Made by a program: the position numbers and the translations under genes. Shown here piece by piece: positions 1 to 11,430 of a DNA stretch of 64,000 nt (positions are counted from its first letter, which is position 1; each line of letters opens with the position of its first letter). The stretch spans positions 19,721,001 through 19,785,000 of the forward strand of contig OX637332.1 of NCBI GenBank assembly GCA_951799405.1, in the 5' to 3' direction. This DNA is from Agapetus fuscipes (Eukaryota; Arthropoda; Insecta; Trichoptera; Glossosomatidae). The notes below the pieces were generated by a model. It did no database searches, had not been told where the DNA came from, and was given only the letters and a program-made list of their open reading frames with translations.

Positions 1-50
1 TGCCCACAAGCAGGCACATGAAAGTTTGCGCTTACATATCGCACGCTTAA
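1..50 (-). repeat. R1 repeat, partial at window edge
   Basis: TGCCCACAAGCAGGCACATG and GTTTGCGCTTACA match the 3' part of R1 on the minus strand. Confidence 0.65.
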
Positions 51-285
51 TAATAAAGAGAAATAACTCAAAAATTGGGAAAATCGAGATTTTGTAATAA
101 AACGCAAGAACAATGCGAGAAGAATAGGTTGAATGCGACAGCCGTTCAAATTGGACGAATATGACCAAGATAAAACATCGGCCGCCTTTTTTATCCCATA
201 CAAGTTGTACTGGTTGTCTGAACTTCAAACGTGATTTCCCAACATTCTTGTTTTTTGAGTTATTGCTCTTAATTATTAAACGTGC

Positions 286-440
286 GATATGCTGCATGTA
301 AAAATACAAAATAAACCAAGCCTCACATGAAAATAAGCTTTGACACTCCTGCCGGCTTTCCCTGAAACCAGGGGGGCATTGATAATAGTGAACCAATTTT
401 TACATTATGGGCAGCCTCATACCAACCTTTTAGTCAAGGA
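286..440 (-). repeat. R1 repeat, diverged copy
   Basis: CCCTGAAACCAGGGGGGCATTG and CAGCCTCATACCAACC. Bases 296-411 are repeated in inverted form at 1308-1424. Confidence 0.8.
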
Positions 441-1307
441 ATAAATAGGAGAAAAATGTATAAATCCTGTAGGTAGTTGAAAAACATTTTCTTTCTATAC
501 AAAATGAAACTTCAATAATTTCATTAGGTAAATTTTAATAAATACAATCTTGAAAAATGAAGTTCATAGTATTACAAAGCTCTATTATGTCCAAAAATGT
601 ATTTGTTTTCATACTTTCTTCTCAAAATTGAAAAGGGAAGATTATTGAGCTCACACTAAAATACATTTATGTTATGTAATCGGAGGATTGCAGAATTAGG
701 CAAATAGCACATAGGAATTTCATGAAATAGCTGATGCTTTACAACAAAGTATTTTTTTTAAATCCTACCAAACTAGTTCCCCAAGTATATAGTTTTCTAC
801 ATCATAGCATTCTACTAATAGTGTCTGAAAATTAAAATGCTCACTAGAGGCATTGTTTCAGTTTTCATACATTTACATTTCTTCTCAAAAAATACCTTTG
901 ACATATTAAATTTATATTTCACATTACTTATGGCAAAGTGCTTCCTATTCTGGTTTTCATTCTCTGTGTTTACGGTTTTTACAAATGCAAACAATCACAC
1001 AAAGTAATTGAGTAGTGTAGTGGAGAAATAGGAAAAACCTAGTTGATGATGTTAATACTTTTGAGAACTTTTTTGAAAATGCATTTCAATTGGGGTATTG
1101 GCTGAGTTATATCATGATCTGTCTAATTCTACAATCCGTCTAAAAAATATTAAACTAATGTAAATATAAGCTGGTAACTCCAGCACATAGTTTATTTTCA
1201 TTATTAATTTTTATTACAGTTGTGAGAAAATACAAACTTTAATTTGGAATTTACTTTACAGTTTTCCTTTCATAAAAGCAAAACATGAAAAATTCAGTAC
1301 TATAAAC
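441..1307. other. no gene seen; loop between inverted R1 arms
   Basis: AT-rich, no long ORF, no recognised repeat. Confidence 0.6.
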
Positions 1308-1424
1308 CATAATGTAAAAATTGGTTCACTATTATCAATGCCCCCCTGGTTTCAGGGAAAGCCGGCAGGAGTGTCAAAGCTTATTTTCATGTGAGGCTTG
1401 GTTTATTTTGTATTTTTACAGTGA
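1308..1424 (+). repeat. R1 repeat, inverted partner of 296-411
   Basis: ~116 bp, identical in my reading to the reverse complement of 296-411. Confidence 0.85.
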
Positions 1425-2139
1425 TGAACAATAATTACAAAAAGGTTGATGGAATATGATAAACCAAAAAAAAATTTAACAATAAACATCATTGACTTTC
1501 GACAAAAAAAAAAATGGTTTTCATATTCTCTAATGGATGTTAAATTATGTATTTTACAAAAGTTCAAGAATTCATTGATATCTATTTTTTTCATACTATG
1601 ACATTAAAGATAACAAGGTAAGAAATAAAATTACTAAAAATAGAAGAATTTGCCTTTACAGGTTTAGCCTGCAAATACTGGACGAAATGATGACCAAATA
1701 AGCCAAACTATTTTCTTTAAAGTAATTTAATGAATATGATTTTTTCTTTATCTATAATTTAAACATAAATGATTGAGCTAAATTAATGGCCATTTGGATG
1801 AAAACATGTGTGAAAAATTACATTTCCTAGATTTTTATCTTTTCAAAAAACAAACAACTTTAAAGCCTCTCTCAAAAAGACTGTGTTATGAAATGAGATT
1901 TTTTTTAAGATTTATTTTTTATAGTACTCATTCAAATTGAAGATGGTGGTGAGTAGAAAAAAAAACACTATTTTAATGTTAAACATACATCTTTTCAATT
2001 ATTTTGTATCAGGTTATTAAAGTCTTTTGTCAACAAATATGATCAATATCTAAGACGAAGTTAAATACAAAACTAGTTAATTTAAATACAGAAATATTCC
2101 AATAATTTCACTCTCAACACTTGACTTCATGATGGGGGA
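1425..2139. other. no feature recognised
   Basis: AT-rich unique sequence with T and A runs. Confidence 0.6.
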
Positions 2140-2400
2140 TCTAAATAAAAATCTAAATCTAAGCTGCAAGGATATATATAAATTAAGATTCATATTAAAC
2201 GCATTCCCACAAGCAGACATGTATAAGTTTGCGCTAAAACATGCCGCATGTGGACCTACAATATAAAAACCCAATCTCAAATTAACATAAGCCCTGCAAC
2301 TCTTGCCGATCTTCCCTGGAACAGGGGTGACATTGGCAAAGTGAACCATTTTTTACAGTATGAGTGGTCAGCCTCATACCAACCTATAAGACAAGGAATG
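2140..2400 (-). repeat. R1 repeat
   Basis: Near full length: TCTAAGCTGCAAGGATAT tail side, GACATTGGCAAAGTGAACC core, CATACCAACCTATAAG head. Confidence 0.85.
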
Positions 2401-3256
2401 AAATTCAAAATAAAAGTATTGACCACACAAATTATATAAACTTGAAAATGTCTTCTAAAATAGAAGTCCGCTAGGGAGTTTAAATACAAAAATAGTTTTC
2501 AATCACTTGATTTTACAATCTCGAATTTCAAAACAAATTTCTGCATTTTGTAAAAGAACCAACACAACTCAACTTTATAAACAACCATTAGACAAATATA
2601 TTCAAAATAACTATCATAAAGCTTTTTGAATAACAATAATGAAACATAGTTAAATCTTGATGACACATACTTCATTTTGGTGTCAACTCTACAAAAATAG
2701 GTACTCACCTATTTTGTAAAATAACAGATCGAAGATGAATATAATAAACAAATAATGAAAAGACCTCTATGATTCATAAACTTGAAAATAAGTTAATACA
2801 TTTAAATGGTTACACAAGATATGCCTTAATTAAGTAAAAAATTCAGTGATAAGATAAATTGAGGTTTTCACTCTTCATATCTTTAGATTTACTTTGTGTT
2901 AGATAGGTATTTCATAACAAGTACCTTCACTTCATAATGGAAGCAGAGCATTGTTAAGAATCTCATACAAAAAAAAGAACAGCTTAGTAGATCACAAATA
3001 TTTGTTTTAGATGGTTGATGACAAAAGCAAAAAGGGGGATAAAGAATTACAATAAAGTAAATACTTCCAACTATCATGGATGTACTTTGAGCAACACAAA
3101 AAGTACTTTTTGGCCCTATCCATGACAATTTAATTATTCTACTTTAAATTCTAATAATTAAATTTACATGTAATTAATTCACAGCCCAGAAAACTTCAAT
3201 TATCATGAACTTGGTGTTAAGGATTGATGATAGTTTAGAACATCTTTCACAAAAGG
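2401..3256. other. no feature recognised
   Basis: AT-rich; only short chance ORFs. Confidence 0.6.
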
Positions 3257-3610
3257 ATGAAAAATATGTTACATAACTCAAAGCATTATAATACAATAAT
3301 TAATAATCAATTTCACTTCAACTGTTATGATCAACAAAGTTCTAATCCACTTAAGAATGTATTTTTTGAAAAATATATATTTAACACTCAAAGGTTTATT
3401 CCATCAATTAACATAAAAGAAATAGATGGACATAAGCATTTGGCGTGCCAAATTGCTTATGCTTTACGGCATAAGCAAAGTCTTGTTACAATCAGTTTTC
3501 AGGCAACTGTCAAACAAAAATCATTTTCATTTTATTCGACGGAACTAAAAAATATAAAAGATCATCATGTATTTAAAAATAGAGTTAAAAAACATTTTGA
3601 AAAATATTAA
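3257..3610 (+). CDS. hypothetical ORF, 117 codons
   Basis: Open in AT-rich unique sequence. C-terminal FSFYSTELKNIKDHHVFKNRVKKHF vaguely resembles the end of LINE RT proteins (an LP..IK..FK..K pattern), so it may be a decayed LINE. No splice or promoter context. Low confidence that it is expressed. Confidence 0.2.
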   Translation: MKNMLHNSKHYNTIINNQFHFNCYDQQSSNPLKNVFFEKYIFNTQRFIPSINIKEIDGHKHLACQIAYALRHKQSLVTISFQATVKQKSFSFYSTELKNIKDHHVFKNRVKKHFEKY

Positions 3611-3904
3611 AATAGTAGGTAGGTATACCACTTGATATTATTGCCTGTGACTCAATTTCACATCCAGCATTTATTATATGTATTAGAAGTAAGGTGATGA
3701 TATCTTCTTGTCTTTAGTATGCTTTTATAATTCATAAGTATGTATGTTTTTTTATTATACTTCAGTACCTACTTGCCTGTATTGTACTTTTGTTATTATT
3801 CAGTTTTTGAATTTTGTTTGCTTTCTTTACATATGAAATCTTTTCACACCTGAAAAAGTACACATTCTATGTTTATAACTTAACTATATTAACTTAACAC
3901 AAAA

Positions 3905-4663
3905 ATGAAAGTGGCTACCCGTAATAATCTACTCCGGAAGCTTGTGAGCACCAACTGGGGTGTGCAGCCACAAGTAATACGTGTAAATGCAATGACTCTG
4001 TGCTTCTCAGCCGGAGAGTACGCAGCCCCGGTATGGGAGCGCTCCGCACCTACGAAGCAAGTTGATGTCGCGCTGAATGATACCTGCCGCATTGTATCAG
4101 GATGCCTCAAGCCAACGCCCACGGGGAAGTTATATCCTCTTGTAGGCATAGCCCCACCCCACATCAGACGCAAGGTGGCTTCGAGAGTCGAGAGGCAGAA
4201 GGCTCTAACGTGCACACAGCACTGCATTTACGGAAGTGGCATTTCATCACAGAAGCGCCCGAAGTCGAGACACAGCTTCCTTAGTTCCGTGCAGCCCTTG
4301 TCTACGGATCCAGTGGTGGAGAGATTGCGAATGTGGAAAGAGGAATGCCCTGAGAGCTTTGTGCAGCCTGCAGAGAGCCTACCTCCAGGAAAGAACCTCG
4401 AGTGGCCCGTGTGGAAATCTATGAACAGATTGAGGACCAATGTTGGAAGAGCCCGGGCCAACATGTTGACCTGGGGATTTCTGGGACGGGAGAACTCTAC
4501 ACTATGTGAGTGTGGAGCTCAGCAATCTATGGAGCACCTGCGGTGTTGTCCCTCCTCTCCGACAAGCTGCTCCATGGATGATCTCTTTGCGGGAAACCAA
4601 AGAGCTGTAGACATTGCTCATTACTGGGCCAATACGGTGTGAAGCTGACACGAAGAAGAAGAA
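3905..4663 (+). pseudogene. LINE ORF2 C-terminal fragment with (GAA)n tail
   Basis: 245 open codons (3905-4642). Motifs of a widespread non-LTR ORF2 C-terminus: SAGEYAAPVWERSA, ALNDTCRIVSGCL, PTPTGKLYPL, APPHIRRKVA, then NRLRTNVGRARANM and CECGAQQSMEHLRCCP. The 3' end is GACACGAAGAAGAAGAAG, a short-repeat tail. 5' truncated, as expected for a LINE insertion. Jockey/I-group placement is likely but not certain. A relative is at 50330-50765. Confidence 0.8.
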
Positions 4664-4680
4664 GACTTAACTATATAAAA

Positions 4681-4952
4681 CAGAGGTGCCTAAACGGTCG
4701 ATCGCGAAGGGTTTTAAAGTCGATCCCCAAGGATATTGAAAAATTTCAGTGATAGTTCTTAAAACTGTAGTTTTTTGCAAAAGAAAATTTATTTTTGTAA
4801 TGTTAGAGATCAACAATTTATACAGATTTGACATTTTGGGGATTTGATTGTGTGCCTACCCCCCTGGGCTAAGCAGTTCAATAAAATGACGATCTCCTAT
4901 TCATAAATTTTTGCTAAGTCGATCTCTTCAAGAAAAAGTATGGGCACCCCTG
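4681..4952 (+). mobile_element. hAT-type MITE, 272 bp
   Basis: Ends CAGAGGTGCC and GGGCACCCCTG form a terminal inverted repeat. A perfect 8 bp target duplication ATATAAAA flanks it (4673-4680, 4953-4960), the hAT hallmark. No ORF. Strand arbitrary. Confidence 0.92.
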
Positions 4953-5279
4953 ATATAAAATAACCTAAATAAAATTGTTATTACTTTTCATTAAATTTAT
5001 TGTAAATCCCTCACCACACACAAGAGCTTTGCCTCTTTTTGGTGAGGTACAGCTTATAGAACTATTAACTTATTATGTAATAGAAATAAGTTTTAAAAAA
5101 AATGTACCTACTACAAATGTGTTATATTAATAAAAAAAAATCTTATGAGAGTTATTTAGCTACATATTATAAAATTCAACATCTTATCCTTGAACTTGAA
5201 TAATATTTACAATAGTTTTTATTAAGAAGCAAATTAGGGGAGTTTTACCTACCATTAAAACTCTTATTATGTTTCTATA

Positions 5280-5451
5280 GATGTCTGGAGTCCATATTAT
5301 GAGAGAAACAATCACTTTTCCCCTTTTATGTGGTTTTTTAGTCTATTCCTGGGTCTTTGATTTGCACTTTCTACTCTATGGTCGCTTTTTCCCCATTTCC
5401 TGTTCCCTATTTCCAGTTTCCCCATAACCCGGTCGCAATTTTTCATAAAGC
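5280..5451 (-). repeat. DIRS inverted terminal repeat (3' side)
   Basis: About 170 bp, reverse complement of 10829-11000 with very few differences. An outer extension to 5235 is complementary to 5478-5537. Confidence 0.9.
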
Positions 5452-5477
5452 TCATAATACACCAGGTAGGGGTTACC

Positions 5478-5579
5478 TGGACTCCAGACATCTATAGAAA
5501 CATAATAAGAGTTTTAATGGTAGGTAAAACTCCCCTATTACGTGTTCTGAGAGATGTCTGGAGTCCATATTATGAGAGA
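5478..5579 (-). repeat. DIRS internal complementary region
   Basis: 5478-5537 is the reverse complement of 5235-5294. 5533-5579 is the reverse complement of the opposite element end near 10970-11018. The two halves meet at CTATTA. Confidence 0.88.
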
Positions 5580-5613
5580 TCTGTCTATTATCTCCTGGTG
5601 ACCGGGGACGTCT

Positions 5614-7098
5614 TTATTTGATATTAACTGGTTGAAATAGGGAAAGATCTTCTGGAGCTGTATGTTTCAACATCTCTTTCTGATAGTATTTTCTGAAAGT
5701 GTTTTCCTTTTTCCAGTTGCCTCTTTCCAGTATGTTATCTATTGGATTAAGTGATGCGACCGCTGAACGTGTGCTGCCGGGAGTGGCCTCTACTCCTGCT
5801 GATTTTAGCGTGTTCTTTACCCATCCTCCTATGATTGTTCTTGCAGCTGCCTTCACTTGTACTCGGGTGCTGATGAACAGGTTATAAAGATTTTGTCCTG
5901 ATCTCCTTTCGCGTGATAGTTCAATCAGCTTCCTTATCCAGAAGACTGGGTTGACGTTGTGTTCCTTGGATTCCAGAAGTCTCCGATTAGATTGTCGGTG
6001 TTTGAGGGTATCTGTTTTTGATCTAAAGAATGGAATTAACACAATTGATGTGCCTTCGTCGAGAATGTTTACTTCTGTGATATTTAGCAAGGTCAGATCG
6101 TGTACTCTTCTTCCTGAAGATAACAGAAGTAAGATTGCCGTTCTACATGCAACTTCATAGAGAGAATCTGATCGAGGAGTGTTCCTGACTAGCCAGTCTC
6201 TCACTATCTGCCGATTCCACACAGGGGACTTAGGAGGGTTGATCTTTACCATTGCTAGTGCTTTTAATGTTTTTAAATTTAATTTCACTAGGAAATCTGA
6301 GCTGAGATTATTTTCCATCATTGCGTTGCAGAAGGTTACGATGGCTGACTTGTGTACCAGCATAGTCCTGTATGATAGTTTTTCGTTAATGAACAGTTGC
6401 GCTAGATACTTTGCCAATTGATTAGGAGATGGTGTGTTGGGATGGGTATTATTCGCCAGTATCCAGCGGCACCATCTTTGCCAAGCAGGTTTATATGTGT
6501 TGAGTGGGGAAGCTCGCCATCCTGACAGGAACAGTCTTTTCTCTTCCGCGTTCCAGGAATTTAAGATACTGTCCCCAGTCCCAATTTTCCACACTTCCAT
6601 TTCCAGATCCTGAATCCTGGGTGGTGGATTGCCTGTTGATGTGTTGATTAGTACTGACACCAGGTTCGGTATTTGCATCGGAGGTACGAGTGATCGACGA
6701 ATTAAGTCTGGACGCCAGAAGACCCTCTGCCACCTCGGGACCACGAGTAGGTAAGTTCCGGTCGCCCCGTTTAGGTGCCTCAGGATCCTCGGTATAAGGT
6801 TTGGCGGAGGAAATATCCGACCCACATTGTTGAGCCAGTGCCGACTGAAGGCGTTTTGAAAGATTGCGCATGAGTCTGTGGAGTCTCTGGACACGTAAGT
6901 TGAACTCATGTGTGCCATGGTGGATGCGAACAGGTCTATATCTGGTACTCCGAAATGATTGAAAATGGCCTTCGTTGCTGTTGGTAAGAGATGCCACTCT
7001 GGAGGGGATCTTCCTCTTGATAGGTGATCCGCGTCTCCGTATCTTCCCGGTAGGTACTGCGCTGTTAGCGAGAGTTCCCATTGGTCTGCCAGAATCAA
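5614..7098 (-). CDS. DIRS RNase H tail and tyrosine recombinase
   Basis: 494 open codons. The first ~170 residues are the end of RNase H plus the DIRS linker (GDADHLSRG, DLFAS, PPPNLIPRIL). The rest is a tyrosine recombinase: Arg in SSGRRVHDLTLL, then TRSAVAS (second Arg), then GNWKKENTFRKYY with the probable nucleophilic Tyr. The His usually three residues before the second Arg is Gly here. The recombinase replaces integrase in this class and joins circular DNA. It is the best preserved part of the element, but the start is internal to pol. Confidence 0.85.
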   Translation of the reverse strand: MILADQWELSLTAQYLPGRYGDADHLSRGRSPPEWHLLPTATKAIFNHFGVPDIDLFASTMAHMSSTYVSRDSTDSCAIFQNAFSRHWLNNVGRIFPPPNLIPRILRHLNGATGTYLLVVPRWQRVFWRPDLIRRSLVPPMQIPNLVSVLINTSTGNPPPRIQDLEMEVWKIGTGDSILNSWNAEEKRLFLSGWRASPLNTYKPAWQRWCRWILANNTHPNTPSPNQLAKYLAQLFINEKLSYRTMLVHKSAIVTFCNAMMENNLSSDFLVKLNLKTLKALAMVKINPPKSPVWNRQIVRDWLVRNTPRSDSLYEVACRTAILLLLSSGRRVHDLTLLNITEVNILDEGTSIVLIPFFRSKTDTLKHRQSNRRLLESKEHNVNPVFWIRKLIELSRERRSGQNLYNLFISTRVQVKAAARTIIGGWVKNTLKSAGVEATPGSTRSAVASLNPIDNILERGNWKKENTFRKYYQKEMLKHTAPEDLSLFQPVNIK

Positions 7099-7464
7099 CA
7101 GATCTCGAGTAAGATTTTAGGAGTGTTTTGGATCTGGTGCCCCCTTCCTTGCGGATGTAGGCGACTACTGTCGTGTTGTCTGATTGTACCAGAATTTCGG
7201 AGCCGGAAAGGTCGTGCGCTGTGCGTTGCAGGGTTGCAAAAACAGCGAACAACTCTTTTCGGTTGGAGTGCTACTTCTTTTGTTGAACGGTCCACTGTCC
7301 TGACAGCATCAAGTCGTCCAGAGTTGCTCCCCAAGCTAAGTCTGACGCATCTGTTGTCAAGAAATGTCCGAAGGTTTCCCTGTGGATGGAACTTGATTCG
7401 TTCGCATTCCCTATCCACCACTCTATTTCTTGTAAGCTGTCCTCGGTCATTTGTATGGACCCTC

Positions 7465-8022
7465 TTGGTGACAGGTGCTTCAGTGGCTTGCTCGCTATCT
7501 GCAATTGTCTGCAGTGGAGGCGACCATGAAGCTGGCAAAGTTTAGTCTTCCTAGGAGACTTTCCGCCAGTTTTAAGGACCATTTTCGAGAAGTCAGTATT
7601 GCTCGAAGTGAGTGGCACAATGCCTCTTGCTTCCGGTAAGAAAGACCTACTTGGTGACAGGTGCTTCAGTGGCCTGCTCGCTATCTGCAATTGTCTGCAG
7701 TGGAGGCGACCATGAAGCTGGCAAAGTTTAGTCTTCCTAGGAGACTTTCCGCCAGTTTTAAGGACCATTTTCGAGAAGTCAGTATTGCTCGAAGTGAGTG
7801 GCACAATGCCTCTTGCTTCCGGTAAGAAAGACCTACTTGGTGACAGGTGCTTCAGTGGCCTGCTCGCTATCTGCAATTGTCTGCAGTGGAGGCGACCATG
7901 AAGCTGGCAAAGTTTAGTCTTCCTGGGAGACTTTCCGCCAGTTTTAAGGACCATTTTCGAGAAGTCAGTATTGCTCGAAGTGAGTGGCACAATGCCTCCT
8001 GCTTCCGGTAAGAAAGGAATTT
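7465..8022 (-). repeat. three tandem 186 bp units inside DIRS pol
   Basis: Units 7465-7650, 7651-7836 and 7837-8022 are nearly identical. 186 is a multiple of three (62 codons), so a frame across them stays open. The unit spans the RT/RNase H junction, including the LHCRQLQIAS stretch. Confidence 0.9.
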
Positions 8023-8572
8023 GCAATTGTTGTGCGTGTCCCAAACGATTCCCAAGTACTCTAATTGTTGAGTGGGGAAGAGCACTGACTTCTGGAGATT
8101 TACATACCACCCCAGAGATTGTAGGATATCTACTGCTAGATGCAATTGCCGACAAAGATCGTCCTTGGATTGGCTCGCAAGGAGGAAGTCGTCGAGATAA
8201 ACGATTGTCCGAATACCTCGTCGCCTCAGTAGTTGGGCTACCCAATTTGTAAGGGTTGCAAACATTCTGGGGGCAGATGAAAGGCCAAAGGGCAGACTTG
8301 TCATCTGAAGTAATTCTCCTCGATAGACCAGTCGCAAAAATCTCCAATGTTTCTGTGCACTTGGGAGATGAAAGAAGGCTTGCGATAGGTCTATTTTCGA
8401 CAACCAATTGTTTGGCTGCAGAAACTCTGGCACTTTGTAGTGACTATGAGTTTGAACGGAACCGGGTCCAGGAAGAAGTTTAACGATTTCAGGTTGAAAA
8501 TCATTCTCGAGGAACGGTCCGATTTGGGTGTTAGGAACATTTTTGATAAGAAGCTGGGAGATTGTTATGTTA

Positions 8573-9189
8573 TTTTATAATAACATAAAGAACAATCCCG
8601 AAGTGTGCAGTGTATGTTTGTGGGCCGAACGGAGCCGAACGGTCACGGAAGCGGCCGAACTGCACCGTATGAACTAATCAGGCCGTCGTTCGTTAGTTCC
8701 CGGCGAGATGTGAAGTGAGTCAGACGTTAGCGACCAAGCACCAAGCGGTGCAGGAGGGGGCACTACGATGGAGCTCCCTTCCCCCCCATCTACTTGGATT
8801 TCCTGCCAGCAAGGCACCCGCCTTGTGGACCAGAGGCATAGGAGCGCCCACCCAGAGGCTCCCACGTGTGGAGGCGCCCGCCTTGTGAACCGCCGCTAGC
8901 CTGGGGCGCTGCCCCAGGCCTTCCGTTTAGAACTCCAGCCAACGGAATAGGGAGTGTTCTAGTGACAACCTGTAGGTCTGGCCAATCCCTAAATTCCCCT
9001 TTATCCCCATATTAGTAGATTAAATAAACCCTTATTTGTTCATGTCAAACTTATCTTTTCATTATAAAACCCTTCCCAAGATATAAGTAAGCAATACCAA
9101 AGAAAGAACCCCACGCCCTGAGAGTGATGCTGATGAGAGCTAGCCGGATGTAAGTATCCTGAAGATACCTTTCAATTTAAAACATAACA
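8573..9189 (+). mobile_element. 617 bp solo LTR inside the DIRS element
   Basis: TGTTATG at the left, TAACA at the right, and a perfect AGAT target duplication (8569-8572, 9190-9193). Removing it rejoins the DIRS RT frame (IEAAESS next to PSQLL). An AATAAA at about 9024 suggests plus orientation. GC-rich middle. A 4 bp duplication fits a Gypsy-class integrase. Confidence 0.8.
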
Positions 9190-9430
9190 AGATGACTCCG
9201 CGGCCTCTATAACGCCGAATTCGGTCATTTCCTTTATTTGAGAGTCCATTTCGGGTGAAGGACTCGTCTGGTATAGCATTAAGGTCTTTTTGTGTGGTAA
9301 TATCAGAGGGGGAATTGAGATGAAAGGTATTCTTACTCCGATTATCATCTTCAGGATGTGGTTTGGTGCTCCGAGTGACGTCCAAACCTGTAGGGAGGAC
9401 TTCAAGCATCCTCTGCGAAATCGTTTCTTG

Positions 9431-10558
9431 TCATTTTCGTGGATGCCTCCGTCTGTCTCCTTTGAGATTTCCTGACCGTGTGTTATTCCCTGCCCTTTTT
9501 CCTCTTGAAGAGAAATTTGGAGCGTCTCTAAGGCCTCGATTGCTTTCCGCAGTGGGTCGTTGCTGCCCTCTAAAAAACTGATTCCTTTTCTGTACTGGAA
9601 CGTGCGGTTTCGATGAGGTGCTGGGTTGAGGGCACTGGGTCTTCACTGACAATTTGTCGGTGGTCCCCACTCTAGAGAAAAAAGACGTGAGACTGTCTTT
9701 GCCAAACAAGTGTTCGGTACTCGGCGGGAATTTGTTTAACCCCTCTCACATGCTCTTCCTTAACATGCCCTAGCACAGCTTTCCTGCGGAACTGGAGGGC
9801 CTCTGTCCGCCTCCCCCATACCGTCTGGAGGATGTCTTCCGAGACTTTCTGGTATGGCGAGTCCAGAGCGAACAGCGTTTTGACCTTTTCGAAAAGGGCT
9901 TTCCTCGCCAAGGTCGTGTCGCTCCGGGCTCCCCAGTTGACCAAGGTCTGAAGCCCAGACTGGAACTCCTCTTTCTGGATGAGGAGGGCGTGGGACATGG
10001 CTGCAAACGACCGCTCGCCTGAATAGGGGAGCTTACGTCGCACTGGCGAAGTTCATCATTCACTGCCAGGTCGACGAACGCCGGTTCTGCCAGGTACTTT
10101 TTCTGTACCTCGGCGTACCTTACTCCGGCCCAGTTTTCACTGTCGAAGTGCTGGAGCCTTTGGAGCGCTTCGACCCTGTTGCTCTTGGCCTTGGGGTGAG
10201 CTGGTTCTTCCACCGTTGTGGCGGCTTCCTGGAAGCTCAGCAGTAGCTCTTCCTGGGCCTCCTCATTCTCTTCCAGTCCCGAAGGTTGTTAGAGGAAGTT
10301 GCTGGAAGAGTTTCCTGCCGCCGATTCAACGAGATTTCCCATAGAACTGGCGGGCCAGTCACCGAAAACTGCGTTCGTCAGCATCACGATGTGGGAAACC
10401 AGATAATCTATCCTTGGGTCCAAGACAACCCTCAGCCGTTTCTGACGCCGCGGCGGTGAACCTGATTCCGAAGTGTCGTATCCGCGTTTTAGTGACGCAT
10501 CACCTGAATCCTGTGAGATTTCGTCGAGAGGTTGCCCTTTATTGTTATCACAACTCAT
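9431..10558 (-). pseudogene. DIRS gag-like gene, frameshifted
   Basis: Begins at the Met at 10558 (MSCDNNKGQPLDEI...) with a basic PPRRQKRLR stretch, then passes through several frames (10558-10289, 10213-9770, 10043-9672, 9709-9431). The C-terminal part is rich in Arg, Gly and Ser, as in DIRS Gag tails. At least three frame changes, so not functional as read. Confidence 0.65.
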
Positions 10559-10828
10559 AACATTGATTTTGATGTTATATAAAGTACAAACTCCGTTAAA
10601 ATAACGAAAAACGTTTTTCGTAAATATGACAGCGTGGCATAACCAACAAAAATACGTATGCGAACTTTTAACCACCACAATATCACCTGTTTTAGTTTTT
10701 AATTGTTCACAAGGACACAAGATGGTAAAATAACACTCTTTTAAATGTTTTTGCCCAGAAATATTGTCAATTCACTCAAATTTTCGAAGGTAAAATCAAC
10801 TGACATGTGACCACAAGGGGAAAATGAC

Positions 10829-11018
10829 GCTTTATGTAAAATTGCGACCGGGTTATGGGGAAACTGGAAATAGGGAACAGGAAATGGGGAAAAAGCGACC
10901 ATAGAGTAGAAAGTGCAAATCAAAGACCCAGGAATAGACTAAAAAACCACATAAAAGGGGAAAAGTGATTGTTTCTCTCATAATATGGACTCCAGACATC
11001 TCTCAGAACACATAATAG
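10829..11018 (-). repeat. DIRS inverted terminal repeat (5' side)
   Basis: Pairs with 5280-5451. Its outer end (TCTCAGAACACATAATAG at about 11001-11018) is complementary to 5533-5550 in the internal complementary region. Confidence 0.9.
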
Positions 11019-11430
11019 ATTTTAAAATTTTGCAGGAAAAAATACTTCCGCATAAAAATTATCAAAGGATACTTTTTATGCGGAAATGATAATTTTCACA
11101 GGGTGTGAAGTCTGCAGACATTCGTGTGGTCCACCTAGTTTAACACTTACAGGCAGCCATAGAAGACTCAAGATTACAAGAAACTAGTCGCGGAGTGCTT
11201 GGTTGGACGGAAGGCTCAGTGCCTTCAATACTTTGGCAGACAAGGTCCAAAAATGGCTTCAAAACTTAAAATTTCCAGTCAACCGCACCCCTTCAACCAT
11301 ATGAATGATAATTATAATGCAACAAAAAGGTTTAGTTATGATTGTAAGATTTTTGGATGAATATTTTGCTTGGGTAAAGATACGATTGACTATAATAAAA
11401 ATGGGCGAGATTGATAAATATTAAATCAGG
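11019..11430. other. Arl5 3' flank
   Basis: Should hold the Arl5 3' UTR. A short hairpin (TTCCGCATAAAAA...TTTTTATGCGGAA, ~11046-11085) is the only structure seen. Confidence 0.5.

Larger units (their letters stand above)
7099..9405 (-). pseudogene. DIRS reverse transcriptase / RNase H, broken
   Basis: RT N-terminal part at 9405-9194 (VWTSL..., KIPF-type motif, GVIE). It is interrupted by the LTR at 8573-9189 and resumes at 8560. The catalytic block at 8433-7867 reads KIDLSQAFFHLP, LPFGLSSAP and YLDDFLLA. The RNase H part at ~7440-7100 reads TTDAS and VQSDNTTVVAYI. At least two frame changes and a stop near 7271. It contains the 186 bp triplication. Confidence 0.8.
5235..11018 (-). mobile_element. 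DIRS-type tyrosine-recombinase retrotransposon
   Basis: Inverted terminal repeats 5280-5451 and 10829-11000. An internal complementary region at 5478-5579 has one half that is the reverse complement of the left outer end (5235-5294) and another half that matches the right outer end (10972-11018). This is the layout expected for replication through a circular intermediate. Coding order on the minus strand: gag (~10558-9431), RT/RNase H (~9405-7099), tyrosine recombinase (7098-5614). gag and RT are frame-broken, and a solo LTR sits inside RT. The element lies just past the Arl5 3' end. Confidence 0.92.
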
